This document shows, in pieces, positions 50,967 through 59,693 of a stretch of 64,000 nt of DNA (position 1 is the stretch's first letter; the number at the start of each line of letters is the position of its first letter). Made by a program: the position numbers and the translations under genes. Below the pieces are notes generated by a model. It did no database searches. It was not told where the DNA came from and saw only the letters and a program-made list of their open reading frames with translations. This DNA comes from Duganella sp. Root1480D1 (GTDB lineage Bacteria; Pseudomonadota; Gammaproteobacteria; Burkholderiales; Burkholderiaceae_D): the NCBI RefSeq assembly GCF_001427305.1, contig NZ_LMFZ01000007.1:215547-279546 (forward strand), read 5' to 3'.

Positions 50967-52403
50967 ATGAAGAAATCGAGAAACGGTTTCGAGCCGCGCC
51001 AGCGCGCCTGCGCGGCGCTGTTGGCGCTGGCCACCGGCGCCGGCAATGCCGCGTCCGCCGACGATCCGCTGCAGGACATCGTGCGGGACGATGCGCCGGC
51101 ACGGCCGCTGGATGATCGTCTGTATAAAAGTTATGGTGCGGCGGCACTGGAGATCCTGGGATTCCAGCTTGCGCTGAACCGGGTTGACCATGCGTTCGTC
51201 CGGCCGGACGACTATGACGTGAGCGTCGGATCGATCCGACGCAACCTGCACAGCAGCTGGGTCGTTGACCGGGACCCGTTCAAGATCAACCAGCTCGGCC
51301 ATCCTTACCAGGGCTCCGTCTACTTCGGACTCGCGCGCAGCAACGGGCTGACGTTCTGGGAATCGATGGGCTATGCCTTTGCCGGCAGCGCCGTCTGGGA
51401 AATCGCCGGGGAGACGACGACGCCGTCACGCAACGACCAGATCACGACCAGCTTCGGTGGCAGCTTCCTGGGCGAAGCCTTGTACCGGATGGCGAACCTG
51501 GTGCTGGACGAGGGGTATGGACTCTCGCCGCAATGGCGCGAAGTTGCGGCCGCCGCAGTATCGCCGCCGCTCGGATTCAATCGCCATGTCGCCGGGGGCC
51601 GCCGCGCCGCGCCGTGGGTGAGCAACAGCCCGGCCATCTGGGGCCGCTTGCAGCTGGGCGCTGGAGGAATCACGAGCAGCAACGTCGGCCCCTCGCTGGC
51701 GCCTCGGCGCAACGAGGTCGCGGCCGACTTTGCGCTCGACTACGGCTTGCCGGGCCAACCCGGCTATACTTGGCGACGGCCTTACGATTACTTCCTGTTC
51801 CGCGTCAGGATGTCGAACGTGCAGGGTGTCGAAAGCCTTGCATCGCGGGGCATGCTATTCGGCGCGCCCTACGGGTTCGGCAGGAGCCTGAACGGCATCG
51901 CGGGGCTATACGGCAGCTACGATTATCTGGCGCCGCAGTTGTTCCGGGTGGCGAGCACAGGACTGTCGCTGGGCAGCAATGCGCAGTTGTGGCTGAGTGA
52001 CCACTACGCGCTGCAAGGCCATGCATCGGCCGGCATCGGATATACGTCCACCGGCACCAATCGCGCCAGCACGAGCGGGCAATACCATTACGGTTTCGCA
52101 CCGCAAGCGATGCTGATGCTGCGCCTGATCGGCGTCGATAGGTTCGCCTTCGAACTCTCGGCGCTTGAATTCTTCGACGGCAAGCTGACCAGTCCTGGAT
52201 CGGACGGGGCGGACCGCGTGTTCCGCGGCGACGCGTCACTGACCTGGAGGGTCACTGGCCACCATGCCGTCACGCTCAAATACCTGACGTCACGCCGGAC
52301 ATTCGCGTTCGAGAGCGTCCCGGAACGGCAGCAGCGCCGCGATACGGTCGGCCTCTACTACACCTACCAGTTCGCGCGGGCCTTCGGTGCCGTAAACTGG
52401 TGA
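50967..52403 (+). CDS. DUF3943 outer-membrane beta-barrel protein
   Basis: 478 aa. An N-terminal export signal (MKKSRNGFEPRQRACAALLA..ASA) precedes the DUF3943 region HPYQGSVYFGLARSNGLTFW and WEIAGETTTPSRNDQITTSFGG pattern with FLGEALYRM (about residues 110-180). Many alternating aromatic strands in the second half and a C-terminal aromatic residue (W) suit an outer-membrane barrel. ATG 50967 follows GAAGGAC; longer readings start in frame upstream without a signal peptide. The 263 bp before it (50704-50966) hold no recognisable gene. Confidence 0.85.
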   Translation: MKKSRNGFEPRQRACAALLALATGAGNAASADDPLQDIVRDDAPARPLDDRLYKSYGAAALEILGFQLALNRVDHAFVRPDDYDVSVGSIRRNLHSSWVVDRDPFKINQLGHPYQGSVYFGLARSNGLTFWESMGYAFAGSAVWEIAGETTTPSRNDQITTSFGGSFLGEALYRMANLVLDEGYGLSPQWREVAAAAVSPPLGFNRHVAGGRRAAPWVSNSPAIWGRLQLGAGGITSSNVGPSLAPRRNEVAADFALDYGLPGQPGYTWRRPYDYFLFRVRMSNVQGVESLASRGMLFGAPYGFGRSLNGIAGLYGSYDYLAPQLFRVASTGLSLGSNAQLWLSDHYALQGHASAGIGYTSTGTNRASTSGQYHYGFAPQAMLMLRLIGVDRFAFELSALEFFDGKLTSPGSDGADRVFRGDASLTWRVTGHHAVTLKYLTSRRTFAFESVPERQQRRDTVGLYYTYQFARAFGAVNW

Positions 52404-52541
52404 CCGCCGGCACAGGAAACGCGGGATTCCAGTTGAACCACTCCAGGTGCTTCCAAACCCAATGTCGCCTGTCGGCCTTGCGGAATCTCGGTTTGGCTCC
52501 GCAGTCGACAGACTGGAAGAAGCGGGCAATGCCGCCGCTTG

Positions 52542-53042
52542 CTATGTCGCCAGTAAAATAGCGCGCAAAGCCTGCCACCGAGCTGCCTTTTCAACGTAGC
52601 CCAATGTATATGCTGGGCTACTCGAAGGCAGCTCCTCGATTTGGTAGTTTGCGGCGTGCGAACCGAGCACTTTCCTTCCTAACTTCGCAGCTGTTCCGCC
52701 ATTAAAGGCGATCGCCTTGATGTTTGGATGGCGCGCAAGCAAAGTGCACAAGTCATTGTCGTTGCGCGCCCTGATCCTGCTGTCCAGACTTCCTGGACGA
52801 TGGGCTTCAGCCACCACATCCCATAGTCCCACTCCGTGCGCCAGCAGCGCTTTCAGCCTGGATGAATAGTCGAGGGGAACGAGGTCCAGGGCGATCACTT
52901 GCGACATCAACATCCAGAATTTGTTCTGGCGGTTACCGTAGTACTCCTGCACGGCCAGCGATTTGTCGCCCGGCAGGCTGCCCAGCACCAGCAGGCGGGT
53001 GCGTTCGTCGACGACGGGATCAAAGCAACGTTTCAGTTCCAT
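52542..53042 (-). CDS. DNA-deoxyinosine glycosylase (UDG superfamily, family 6 type)
   Basis: 166 aa. UDG-fold motifs: LLVLGSLPGDKSLAVQEYYG (motif 1, 17-36), NRQNKFWMLM, and the C-terminal LPSSSPAYT motif. This pattern matches hypoxanthine-DNA glycosylases, which remove deaminated adenine. Length is typical. Convergent with the upstream DUF3943 gene (140-bp gap) and divergent from the Mpo1-like gene. It is another base-repair gene near aidB and the 3-methyladenine glycosylase. Confidence 0.9.
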   Translation of the reverse strand: MELKRCFDPVVDERTRLLVLGSLPGDKSLAVQEYYGNRQNKFWMLMSQVIALDLVPLDYSSRLKALLAHGVGLWDVVAEAHRPGSLDSRIRARNDNDLCTLLARHPNIKAIAFNGGTAAKLGRKVLGSHAANYQIEELPSSSPAYTLGYVEKAARWQALRAILLAT

Positions 53043-53119
53043 TCGTGCATTTTAGCGGGAGTTCGGGTGTAGAATCGAACGGTAGTGCTAAACAGATAAT
53101 CACACCGGAGACCGCAACC

Positions 53120-53557
53120 ATGTCTGAGCAGCGTGCCATCGTTACCCTGCTGTTGAAATACAGCGAAAGTCACCTGAATCCCACCAATGAGGCGATCCAC
53201 TGCGTTTGCGTACCGCTCATTGTGTTCAGCCTGCTGGGATTGATCTGGGCCATCCACCCGCTGCTGGCGGTGGCACTGGCTGCGGCTTCGATGGTCTATT
53301 ACTTCAAGCTGTCGCGTAATTTCGCGCTGGGGATGCTGGTGATGGCCGGCTTCATGCTGGCGGTGTTGAGTGCGCTGCCGCCGGCTTCGGTACTGCCACT
53401 GAGTATTGTGATCTTCGTGCTGGCCTGGATCGGCCAGTTCATCGGGCACAAGATCGAGGGCAAGAAGCCTTCGTTCTTCGATGACCTGCGCTTCCTGCTG
53501 ATCGGGCCCCTGTTTGTGCTGGGCGTGCTGTACCGCCGCCTGAATGTCGCCTACTAG
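53120..53557 (+). CDS. Mpo1-like DUF962 membrane protein
   Basis: 145 aa, three to four membrane helices. DUF962/Mpo1 relatives oxidise 2-hydroxy fatty acids in yeast. The histidine pattern is present: YSESHLNPTNEAIHCVCVPL near the N-terminus and IGQFIGHKIEGKKPSF in the second half. ATG 53120 is the family start; a longer reading runs into the divergent glycosylase gene. The stop overlaps by 4 nt that of a convergent 39-aa ORF. Confidence 0.88.
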   Translation: MSEQRAIVTLLLKYSESHLNPTNEAIHCVCVPLIVFSLLGLIWAIHPLLAVALAAASMVYYFKLSRNFALGMLVMAGFMLAVLSALPPASVLPLSIVIFVLAWIGQFIGHKIEGKKPSFFDDLRFLLIGPLFVLGVLYRRLNVAY

Positions 53558-53673
53558 AACAACGCGACGTTGAGCTGGTCGGGGGACATCGCTTCCCCGG
53601 CCACCAGAATGATCACCGCTGCAGCGACATAGCCGAGCACTGAGGCGACCCAGATGCGCGTTTCCATGTTCAT
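53554..53673 (-). CDS. Small single-span membrane protein (39 aa)
   Basis: 39 aa from ATG 53673 to TAG at 53554. A strong GGAGG (in GGAGGCAGGC) lies 5 nt before the ATG. The product has a short charged start (MNMETR), one hydrophobic segment (WVASVLGYVAAAVIILVAG) and a short tail (EAMSPDQLNVALF), a typical small membrane protein. A second in-frame ATG lies two codons later. Convergent with the DUF962 gene, overlapping at the stop codons. Function unknown. Confidence 0.6.
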   Translation of the reverse strand: MNMETRIWVASVLGYVAAAVIILVAGEAMSPDQLNVALF

Positions 53674-53778
53674 GCCTGCCTCCAGTCTTTAAGTACTTGA
53701 ATAATACCGATTTTTTAGCGTCGAATAATCACTGATTGTCGCACTGCGCGGTATTAAAGAAACACTTATACTGGCGGG

Positions 53779-54720
53779 ATGCCTTCTCCAATACTCTTCA
53801 TTCTTGCCTGTCTTATCTGGGGTTCCACCTTCTTCGCGATCACCCTGCAACTGGGCGACATCGCTCCCGCCGTTTCAATTGTCTACCGTTTTGCCCTCGC
53901 TTCGAGCGTGCTGTTCGCATGGTGCCTGCTGCGCGGCGACAAGCTGAAGCTGTCGTGGAAGGCGCAGCGCTGGACCATCCTGCAAGGGTGCTGCAGCTTT
54001 GGCCTGAGCTATATCGGCACCTATAACGCGGAACAGTACGTTGTATCGGCCCTGGTGGCGGTGCTGTTTGCGCTGATGGTGTTCTGGAATCCGATCCTGA
54101 ACCGCTTTGCCTTCGGCACCCCACTGACCTGGCGCACCTGGGCCGCCGGCAGTGCGGCAGTGGGCGGCGTGGTGCTGCTGTTTTATCACTCGATTACTGA
54201 GTCGCTGCGCGACGTGATGGCCGGCGGCCAGGGGCATTTCATCCTCGGCCTGGCACTGGCGCTGGGTGCGACCATTGCCAGCTCGGTCGGCAACACGCTG
54301 GTAGTCAAGGTGCGCCAGCATGAATCGAATGTGCTGCTGACCATGGCCTGGGGCATGTTGTGGGGCACCTTGCTGGTCGCGCTGTGGGCTCTGGCGCGCG
54401 GCGATGCTTTTGTCATGCCGCGCACTGCGTCGTACTGGGGCGGCCTGCTTTACCTGTCGCTGCTGGGCTCCGTGATTGCGTTCGCCTGCTACTTCACGCT
54501 GATCGACCGCATCGGCACGCAAAAGGCGGTGTACATCGGCGTGGTGACGCCGGTGATTTCCGTGCTGCTGAGCATTCGCCTCGAGAATTACCGGCCGGGA
54601 TGGATGGAAATCCTGGGCATGGTGGTGTGCATCGCCAGCGTGGCCTGGGCGCTCAAGGCGCCATCGATGCCGGCCAGCCGTACTCCTGTTGACCTTAAAC
54701 CTTTGAAGAAAGCTTCATGA
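53779..54720 (+). CDS. EamA/DMT family transporter
   Basis: 313 aa, about 10 membrane helices in two EamA repeats (ILACLIWGSTFFAITLQLGD at the start, then YFTLIDRIGTQKAVYIGVVTPVISVLLS pattern in the second half). Such carriers export metabolites or amino acids. The terminal ATGA overlap couples it with the following acetyltransferase gene. Substrate not deducible. Confidence 0.9.
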   Translation: MPSPILFILACLIWGSTFFAITLQLGDIAPAVSIVYRFALASSVLFAWCLLRGDKLKLSWKAQRWTILQGCCSFGLSYIGTYNAEQYVVSALVAVLFALMVFWNPILNRFAFGTPLTWRTWAAGSAAVGGVVLLFYHSITESLRDVMAGGQGHFILGLALALGATIASSVGNTLVVKVRQHESNVLLTMAWGMLWGTLLVALWALARGDAFVMPRTASYWGGLLYLSLLGSVIAFACYFTLIDRIGTQKAVYIGVVTPVISVLLSIRLENYRPGWMEILGMVVCIASVAWALKAPSMPASRTPVDLKPLKKAS

Positions 54721-55199
54721 GCAATTTGACTATCCGCCCTGCCCGTCCGGAAGACGTGGCGTCCATTATGGCCATGATTCGTGAGCTGGCTGTTTTCGAG
54801 AAACTGGAACACCTGGTGGTGGCTGATGAAGCCATGCTGCATGAAGAGCTGTTCGGCGCCAAGCCGGGTGTGGAAGGCATCGTGGGCGAGGAGGCGGGCG
54901 AAGTGGTGACCTATGCACTGTTCTTCCACAATTTCTCGACCTTCCTGTGCAAGAAGGGGCTGTACCTGGAAGACCTTTACGTAAAGCAGAACCGCCGCGG
55001 TGCGGGCTACGGCAAGCAGATGCTGGCCGCGCTGGCCAAGATTGCTGTCGAACGCCAATGCGGGCGCTTCGAGTGGTCGGTGCTGGACTGGAACATGAAC
55101 GCGATCAAGTTCTATGAGCAGATGGGCGCGGATGTGCTGCCAGATTGGCGCGTTTGCCGCGTGACTGGCCCGGCCTTGCACTCCCTGGCTGAAGCATGA
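54717..55199 (+). CDS. GNAT family N-acetyltransferase (diamine acetyltransferase-like)
   Basis: 160 aa. The GNAT core is visible: NLTIRPARPEDVASIMAMIREL at the N-terminus, YLEDLYVKQNRRGAGYGKQ (acetyl-CoA-binding motif A, about 83-101), and ALDWNMNAIKFYEQMGA-type C-terminal helix. The length and pattern resemble spermidine/spermine acetyltransferases. It overlaps EamA upstream and the next gene downstream by 4 nt each, so the three are one operon. Confidence 0.9.
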   Translation: MSNLTIRPARPEDVASIMAMIRELAVFEKLEHLVVADEAMLHEELFGAKPGVEGIVGEEAGEVVTYALFFHNFSTFLCKKGLYLEDLYVKQNRRGAGYGKQMLAALAKIAVERQCGRFEWSVLDWNMNAIKFYEQMGADVLPDWRVCRVTGPALHSLAEA

Positions 55200-55834
55200 G
55201 AATGAAACTTCTGCGATCGGGATTCCTGCTCTTTGCGGCGCTTCTTTGCGGTATTGCGAAAGCTTCGCCCGAGTCTGACTTCTGGACTTGGTTCCAGAAA
55301 AGTGACAACATGCTTTTTGATTTTGAGACGGATCAGGAAGCGGTTTTCGATCAGCTTGCGGCCAAAATGCATCAGGTTGATGCCAGGCTTACCTTTGAAT
55401 TCGGGCCAAAAAAACAGGGGCGACGGGAATTTGTCATTAGCGCTGATGGCAATCGAGATGCATTTCCAATGGTCGAGAAGCTCTATGCGGCGGCGCCACA
55501 TTTGGCGCGCTGGAATGTCATCAAGTTCAGACCACGCCGCGAACCCTTTGACATTAGTTATGGCGGTGTCACGGTCAAAGCCCAGACCGTTTCTGCCTTT
55601 GTCAGGAGGGACGGGGGCAAAGCGGCAATCGCCGTATTAATTCCTGGCTATACCAAAGCAAGACATAATGAGTACGCGATGATTGCCTTCCTGCTGCTCG
55701 ATCAAGCACTCGGCGAATACGATGTCGAGACAAGGATCGGTGGCGTGGACGTCACCGCACCCTCAGCACGCTACCCAAAGACGACGCCATTGAAGGACCT
55801 GCCGAAGTCGGTTGATGCTGTGTTAGCCCATTGA
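55196..55834 (+). CDS. Secreted conserved hypothetical protein
   Basis: 212 aa. A signal peptide (MRMKLLRSGFLLFAALLCGIAKA) precedes a domain opening with FWTWFQKSDNMLFDFETDQE and containing LTFEFGPKKQGRREFVIS and FRPRREPFDISYGGV. I recognise this as a recurring hypothetical family without an assigned function. It overlaps the acetyltransferase gene by ATGA, and GC is lower than upstream. Nothing shows an enzymatic motif. Confidence 0.7.
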   Translation: MRMKLLRSGFLLFAALLCGIAKASPESDFWTWFQKSDNMLFDFETDQEAVFDQLAAKMHQVDARLTFEFGPKKQGRREFVISADGNRDAFPMVEKLYAAAPHLARWNVIKFRPRREPFDISYGGVTVKAQTVSAFVRRDGGKAAIAVLIPGYTKARHNEYAMIAFLLLDQALGEYDVETRIGGVDVTAPSARYPKTTPLKDLPKSVDAVLAH

Positions 55835-55960
55835 TCATCGCATACATAGCGGGCGAACCGCGATGGCAACCAGGCCGACCAAGGTCGCGGCCTGCAATCT
55901 TGAAAAAAAAGTCTACGCGCGCCTCAAAACCTTGCGCAGATATGGGAGTTCCCGAGTGGG

Positions 55961-56002
55961 CAAAAAAATCCCTCGCGGCTCGTGTGTGGTCGGGCGAGGG
56001 AT
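55961..56002 (-). terminator. Strong minus-strand intrinsic terminator
   Basis: Arms of 9 bp, GCGAGGGAT/ATCCCTCGC (56002-55994 and 55976-55968), are followed on the minus strand by TTTTTTT. It lies 290 nt beyond the stop of the minus-strand hut/ABC operon, so it ends either a long 3' UTR or a separate small RNA. Confidence 0.8.
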
Positions 56003-56065
56003 ACTAAACCCAGGTGTCAGTTGGGAGGGGAGATGAATCGACGGTTTCAATATAGTCGCCCTGAC
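55961..56065 (-). ncRNA. Possible small RNA ending at the terminator
   Basis: Between a weak TATATT -10-like hexamer (56054-56049) and the terminator lies a C-rich unpaired stretch, UCUCCCCUCCC, that resembles anti-Shine-Dalgarno sequences of regulatory small RNAs. No convincing -35. The alternative is simply the 3' UTR of the upstream operon. Confidence 0.3.
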
Positions 56066-56108
56066 CCGGCCTTGCCTTGTCACTTACAAATTCTTACCTG
56101 GATTACAT

Positions 56109-56149
56109 TTGATCTAGCTCAATACATTCTCTGGAGAAACTCGCAGAAT
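56109..56149 (+). promoter_or_regulatory. FNR-like box and promoter for the 52-aa ORF
   Basis: TTGATCTAGCTCAA (56109-56122) differs from the FNR consensus TTGAT-N4-ATCAA at one position. A CAGAAT -10-like hexamer (56144-56149) lies so that the box centre would be at about -41.5 for a start near 56157, the class II activation position. The ATG follows at 56180. Confidence 0.45.
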
Positions 56150-56179
56150 GGATAGTCCCGCCCTCGGTGGAGACCGAAG

Positions 56180-56338
56180 ATGTTCAAAGCTTTGTATCGG
56201 GTTTACCTGCGTTTTTTGCTGAACCGTTATATGCGTGAATTGCAGGTATTGGCGGCACAGCGGGCCAATGATGCGTTGGCTGAGCAGGTACTTACGCGCG
56301 AAGCCGAGCAGGTGCGCGCGCGGCTGCTGATGCTTTGA
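56180..56338 (+). CDS. Small helical protein (52 aa)
   Basis: 52 aa from ATG 56180 to TGA 56338, with GGAG at 56169-56172 giving 7-nt spacing. The product opens MFKALYRVYLRFLLNRYMRE and continues as an amphipathic helix rich in Ala, Glu, Gln and Arg (VLAAQRANDALAEQVLTREA). No signal peptide. The FNR-like box upstream suggests low-oxygen control. The last 47 nt overlap the convergent end of the ABC gene. No known family recognised. Confidence 0.5.
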   Translation: MFKALYRVYLRFLLNRYMRELQVLAAQRANDALAEQVLTREAEQVRARLLML

Positions 56339-57845
56339 ATCCCCTTTCCATCCATTCAAACAGCCCTTGCGTGAGCAGGGCCAGGACGGCTGCCGGCAGC
56401 GCGCCGGCCAGCATCAGGGTGTTGTCGTTCAGGGCCAGGCCGGTGGTGATGCGTTCGCCGTAGCCCCCGGCGCCGATGAAGGCGGCAATGGTGGCGGTGC
56501 CGACGCTCATCACGGCGGCTGTCTTGACGCCGGCCAGTATCACCGGTGCCGCCAGCGGCAGTTCGATCTCTTTCAAGCGCTGCATGGTGCGCAGGCCAAG
56601 CGCTTCGGCTGCCTGCTTCAGGCCTTGCGGCACGCCACTGATGCCGGTGCAGGTGTTGCGGATGATCGGCAGCAGCGCGTAGACGAACAATGCGCACAGC
56701 GCGGGCACGGTGCCGATCGTGCCCAGCAGCGGGATCAAGATGGCCAGCAGGGCCAGCGAAGGGATAGTTTGCAGGATGCCTGCAGCGGCCATGACCGGTT
56801 CGCGCAGCTTTGGGCGATAGGCGGCAAGGATGCCGAGCGGGATGCCGATGGCGCTTGCCATCGCGACGGACAAGGCGACCAGCAGGATGTGCTGGCGGGT
56901 TAGCGGCCAGAAGTCGTCCGCAAAAAGGCGTTGCCATAACGTGGGAGCCCGGGATGAGGCTGGGGCCTCGCGCGAAGCGGCGGATCGGCTGGCGGCCGGC
57001 GTGGCTGAAGCTTCTTGGTGCGCGAGCCAGTCGCGGGCGATGCCGGCGAAAGGCTGGCCGCGCAATTCCGCGGCGGCATTCATCGCGATCATGTCGGCGA
57101 CGCTGATGCGGCCTTCCAGCGCGCGCAATGCCTGCCAGGCGGCCGGAAAGCGTTGGGCGGCGTCGAGGCGGTATAGCAGGACGGCGTCGTAGCGCGGGAA
57201 ATAGGCGCGGTCGTCGTCCAGCACGCGCAGGCCGTACTGGCTGATCTTGGCATCGGTGGAGTAAATGTCGATGACGTCGACCTGCTTCTGCGCCAGGGCC
57301 TCGTAGGCGATTCCGTGGTCGAGGCCGCGCGGCGTGGCGCTGATGCCGTATCGCTTTGCGAGGCCTGGCCAGCCATCGGCGCGGCCAATGAATTCATGCG
57401 ACAGGCCGTAGTGCAGTTCGCGCCGGGCAGCCAGTTCGCTCAGTTTGCGCGGGCCGCCAGCGTCGCCGCGTACAGCCAGTGCGTAAGTATTGTTGAAGCC
57501 AAGCGGGACGGCTGCGCCCAGGCCTTGCGCAGCCAGTTCACGCTGCATTTCTTCCAGCGTGGCGGGCTGCGTGCGCTTGAGGATTTCCTGGCTGATGGTG
57601 CCGGCGTATTCGGGGTAGACGTCGATGCTGCCGGACTTCAGCGCGGCCAGCACGATGGCGGTATTGCCCAGGCCCTGCTTGTGCTCGACCTTTGCGTGCG
57701 GCGCGGCAGTTTGCGCCAGCAGTTCGCCCAGGATGTAGGATTCGGTAAATCGCTTGGAGCCGATACGCAGCGTGTTGTCGGCGTTTGCGGTTGAAACTGC
57801 GGCGGCCGCCAGGGCCAGCAGGACGGTGGCGGCGCGGCGCAGCAA
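56292..57845 (-). CDS. Fused substrate-binding/permease ABC transporter protein (glycine betaine/osmoprotectant type)
   Basis: 517 aa. Residues 1-22 form a signal peptide; 23-275 form an OpuAC-like binding domain (RIGSKRFTESYILGELLAQT, KQGLGNTAIVLAALKSGSID, DVYPEYAGTI). After an Ala/Ser-rich linker, residues about 305-505 are a BPD_transp_1 permease (IGIPLGILAAYRPKLREPVM, PIIRNTCTGISGVPQGLKQA, EALGLR). Start is TTG at 57845, because an in-frame stop precedes it; hutI stops 1 nt earlier. Position in the hut operon suggests histidine or a derivative as ligand, but the family also moves betaines. No ATPase gene is in the window. Confidence 0.87.
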   Translation of the reverse strand: MLRRAATVLLALAAAAVSTANADNTLRIGSKRFTESYILGELLAQTAAPHAKVEHKQGLGNTAIVLAALKSGSIDVYPEYAGTISQEILKRTQPATLEEMQRELAAQGLGAAVPLGFNNTYALAVRGDAGGPRKLSELAARRELHYGLSHEFIGRADGWPGLAKRYGISATPRGLDHGIAYEALAQKQVDVIDIYSTDAKISQYGLRVLDDDRAYFPRYDAVLLYRLDAAQRFPAAWQALRALEGRISVADMIAMNAAAELRGQPFAGIARDWLAHQEASATPAASRSAASREAPASSRAPTLWQRLFADDFWPLTRQHILLVALSVAMASAIGIPLGILAAYRPKLREPVMAAAGILQTIPSLALLAILIPLLGTIGTVPALCALFVYALLPIIRNTCTGISGVPQGLKQAAEALGLRTMQRLKEIELPLAAPVILAGVKTAAVMSVGTATIAAFIGAGGYGERITTGLALNDNTLMLAGALPAAVLALLTQGLFEWMERGFKASAAARAPARLRA

Positions 57846-57846
57846 G

Positions 57847-59103
57847 TCAGGCGCCTGGAGCCGGGACTACCACGGGAATGCCGACCACGGGATCGCGCCA
57901 GACGCCACGGTTGACCACGGCGACGCAAGGGTTGAAGCCAAAGGCATACGACAGGTCCGCAGGGCGTGCGATCTGCCACAGCGCGAAGTCGGCGCGCTTG
58001 CCCACTTCCAGCGTGCCAACCTCGCCATCGAGCCCGAGCGCACGGGCGGCATTGATGGTGCAACCGGCCAGTGCTTCGAGCGGCGTCAGGCGCCACAGCG
58101 TGCACACCATATTCATCGCCAGCAGCAGGGATGTCATCGGCGCAGTGCCGGGATTGTTGTCGGTGGCGACTGCCATCGGCACGCCGGCGGCGCGCAAGGC
58201 GGCGACCGGAGGCGGCGTGGTGTCGCGCAGGAAGTAGTAGGCCCCGGGCAGCAGCACGGCCACCGTGCCGGCGGCATCCATGGCGGCGATGCCTTCGGCG
58301 CTCAGGTGCTCCAGGTGGTCGGCAGACAGGCCGCCGAAACGGGCCACCAGCGCCGCGCCGCCCTGGTCGGACAACTGCTCTGCATGCAGCTTGACCGGCA
58401 AGCCCTGCTCGCGGGCAGCGGCGAAAATACGCTCCGTTTGCGCAGCGGTGAAGCCGATGCGCTCGCAGAAGGCATCCACCGCGTCGGCCAGGCCGCCGGC
58501 GGCCAGCTTGGGGATCATGCCGATCACTTCGTCGACGTAATCGTCGGCGCGATCCTTGAATTCAGGCGGCAGCGCGTGCGCTCCCAGGAAGGTGGTGCGC
58601 ACCGATACCGGCATCACCTGCTCGACGCGGCGCGCCACGCGCAGCATCTTCGATTCCGACTCGAGGTCAAGGCCATAACCCGACTTGATTTCCAGCGTGG
58701 TCACGCCTTCGGCCAGCAAGGCGGCGATACGCGGCAGCGATTGGCGCAGCAATTCGTCGTCGGAAGCAGCACGGGTGGCGCGCACGGTGGACATGATGCC
58801 GCCGCCGGCGCGGGCGATATCTTCATAGGTGGCGCCGTTCAGGCGCGCCTCGAATTCGTCGCTGCGGTTGCCGGCGTGGACGATATGGGTGTGGCAGTCG
58901 ATCAAGCCCGGCGTCAGCCAGCAGCCGCCGGCATCGTGCTCCAGTGCCGCACAACCCGCGGCGGCGGCGTCCTCGCGGAGGCCGATCCAGGCGATGCGGC
59001 CGTTATCGACCGCAATGGCGGCATCGCGGATTTCGCCATAGCCCTCGCCCACCATGGTGGCAAGGTGCACGTTGGTGATCAACAGGTCCCACTCAACTGC
59101 CAT
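57847..59103 (-). CDS. hutI: Imidazolonepropionase HutI
   Basis: 418 aa amidohydrolase that opens 4-imidazolone-5-propionate to N-formiminoglutamate. Metal ligands appear in [15 protein letters not shown], then [20 protein letters not shown] pattern, [13 protein letters not shown], and the metal-binding DNNPGTAP region near the C-terminus. ATG 59103 is used; a reading 23 codons longer would overlap hutD. It begins 5 nt after the hutD stop. Confidence 0.96.
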   Translation of the reverse strand: MAVEWDLLITNVHLATMVGEGYGEIRDAAIAVDNGRIAWIGLREDAAAAGCAALEHDAGGCWLTPGLIDCHTHIVHAGNRSDEFEARLNGATYEDIARAGGGIMSTVRATRAASDDELLRQSLPRIAALLAEGVTTLEIKSGYGLDLESESKMLRVARRVEQVMPVSVRTTFLGAHALPPEFKDRADDYVDEVIGMIPKLAAGGLADAVDAFCERIGFTAAQTERIFAAAREQGLPVKLHAEQLSDQGGAALVARFGGLSADHLEHLSAEGIAAMDAAGTVAVLLPGAYYFLRDTTPPPVAALRAAGVPMAVATDNNPGTAPMTSLLLAMNMVCTLWRLTPLEALAGCTINAARALGLDGEVGTLEVGKRADFALWQIARPADLSYAFGFNPCVAVVNRGVWRDPVVGIPVVVPAPGA

Positions 59104-59108
59104 GTGTT

Positions 59109-59693
59109 TTACTCTTCGTTCGGGAAAATATCGACAATGAACACGGTGGCGTGGCCCGCCTCCAGCGTCCACACATCATCCTTGTCCAGCACCACCGCAT
59201 CATAGCGCACCAGCGAGATGCGTTCACTGGCGCTGGCCAGGTTGAGGCTTTCCCCTTCGGCCAGGAATACCACGGTGGTCGGGCTGCGCCGCTCCAGTGT
59301 GGAGAAATCGCGGATGGTGCGCCGCTCAAGCTGGTGGTTGCAGATGGAGCGCCGCGTCATGACGTTGAAATCCGTGGTCGGCGCGCCTTCCACCGTGGCA
59401 GTGACGGCGTTCTCGCCCGGGAAGGCGATCACCGGCTCGCGCTCGGACAGCGCCACGCGCCGCTCATTGCCGACATCCAGCACCACGCCGCCGCCCTCGA
59501 CCAGGGTCAGCGTGCGGTCGATGCCGGGAAACACGGAGAACGGCCCGCTCTGCGCAATGGTGGCCAGTGACAGGCGCCACTCGAACTCGTCGAAGCCGGC
59601 GCCCGGCGGCATCACGCACAATTCCGTGGTGCTGCCGCCGCCGTTCTTCCATGGCGTGGCGTGCAGGCTTGCATACTGGATGATTTGAGTCAT
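59109..59693 (-). CDS. hutD: HutD family protein
   Basis: 194 aa cupin-like double-domain protein; HutD is often in hut operons and may tune histidine breakdown, with no clear enzyme activity. Signature: [20 protein letters not shown] near the N-terminus (a conserved PWKNGGG). It overlaps hutF by 4 nt (ATGA) and precedes hutI by 5 nt. Confidence 0.94.
   Translation of the reverse strand: MTQIIQYASLHATPWKNGGGSTTELCVMPPGAGFDEFEWRLSLATIAQSGPFSVFPGIDRTLTLVEGGGVVLDVGNERRVALSEREPVIAFPGENAVTATVEGAPTTDFNVMTRRSICNHQLERRTIRDFSTLERRSPTTVVFLAEGESLNLASASERISLVRYDAVVLDKDDVWTLEAGHATVFIVDIFPNEE

Larger units (their letters stand above)
55835..56179. other. 345-bp low-GC intergenic region
   Basis: No ordinary gene. 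It holds a minus-strand terminator (55961-56002), a possible small RNA (about 55961-56065, minus), a short plus-strand ORF (56033-56155, 40 codons, purine-rich ribosome-site-like sequence in front) that I do not accept, and an FNR-like box with a -10-like hexamer (56109-56149) preceding the 52-aa ORF at 56180. Confidence 0.6.

Noticed and set aside
56033-56155. 40-codon plus-strand ORF with a strong GGGAGGGGAG leader
   Set aside because: Product is unconvincing (no helix or membrane pattern), and the purine run is better explained as the complement of the C-rich minus-strand transcript.
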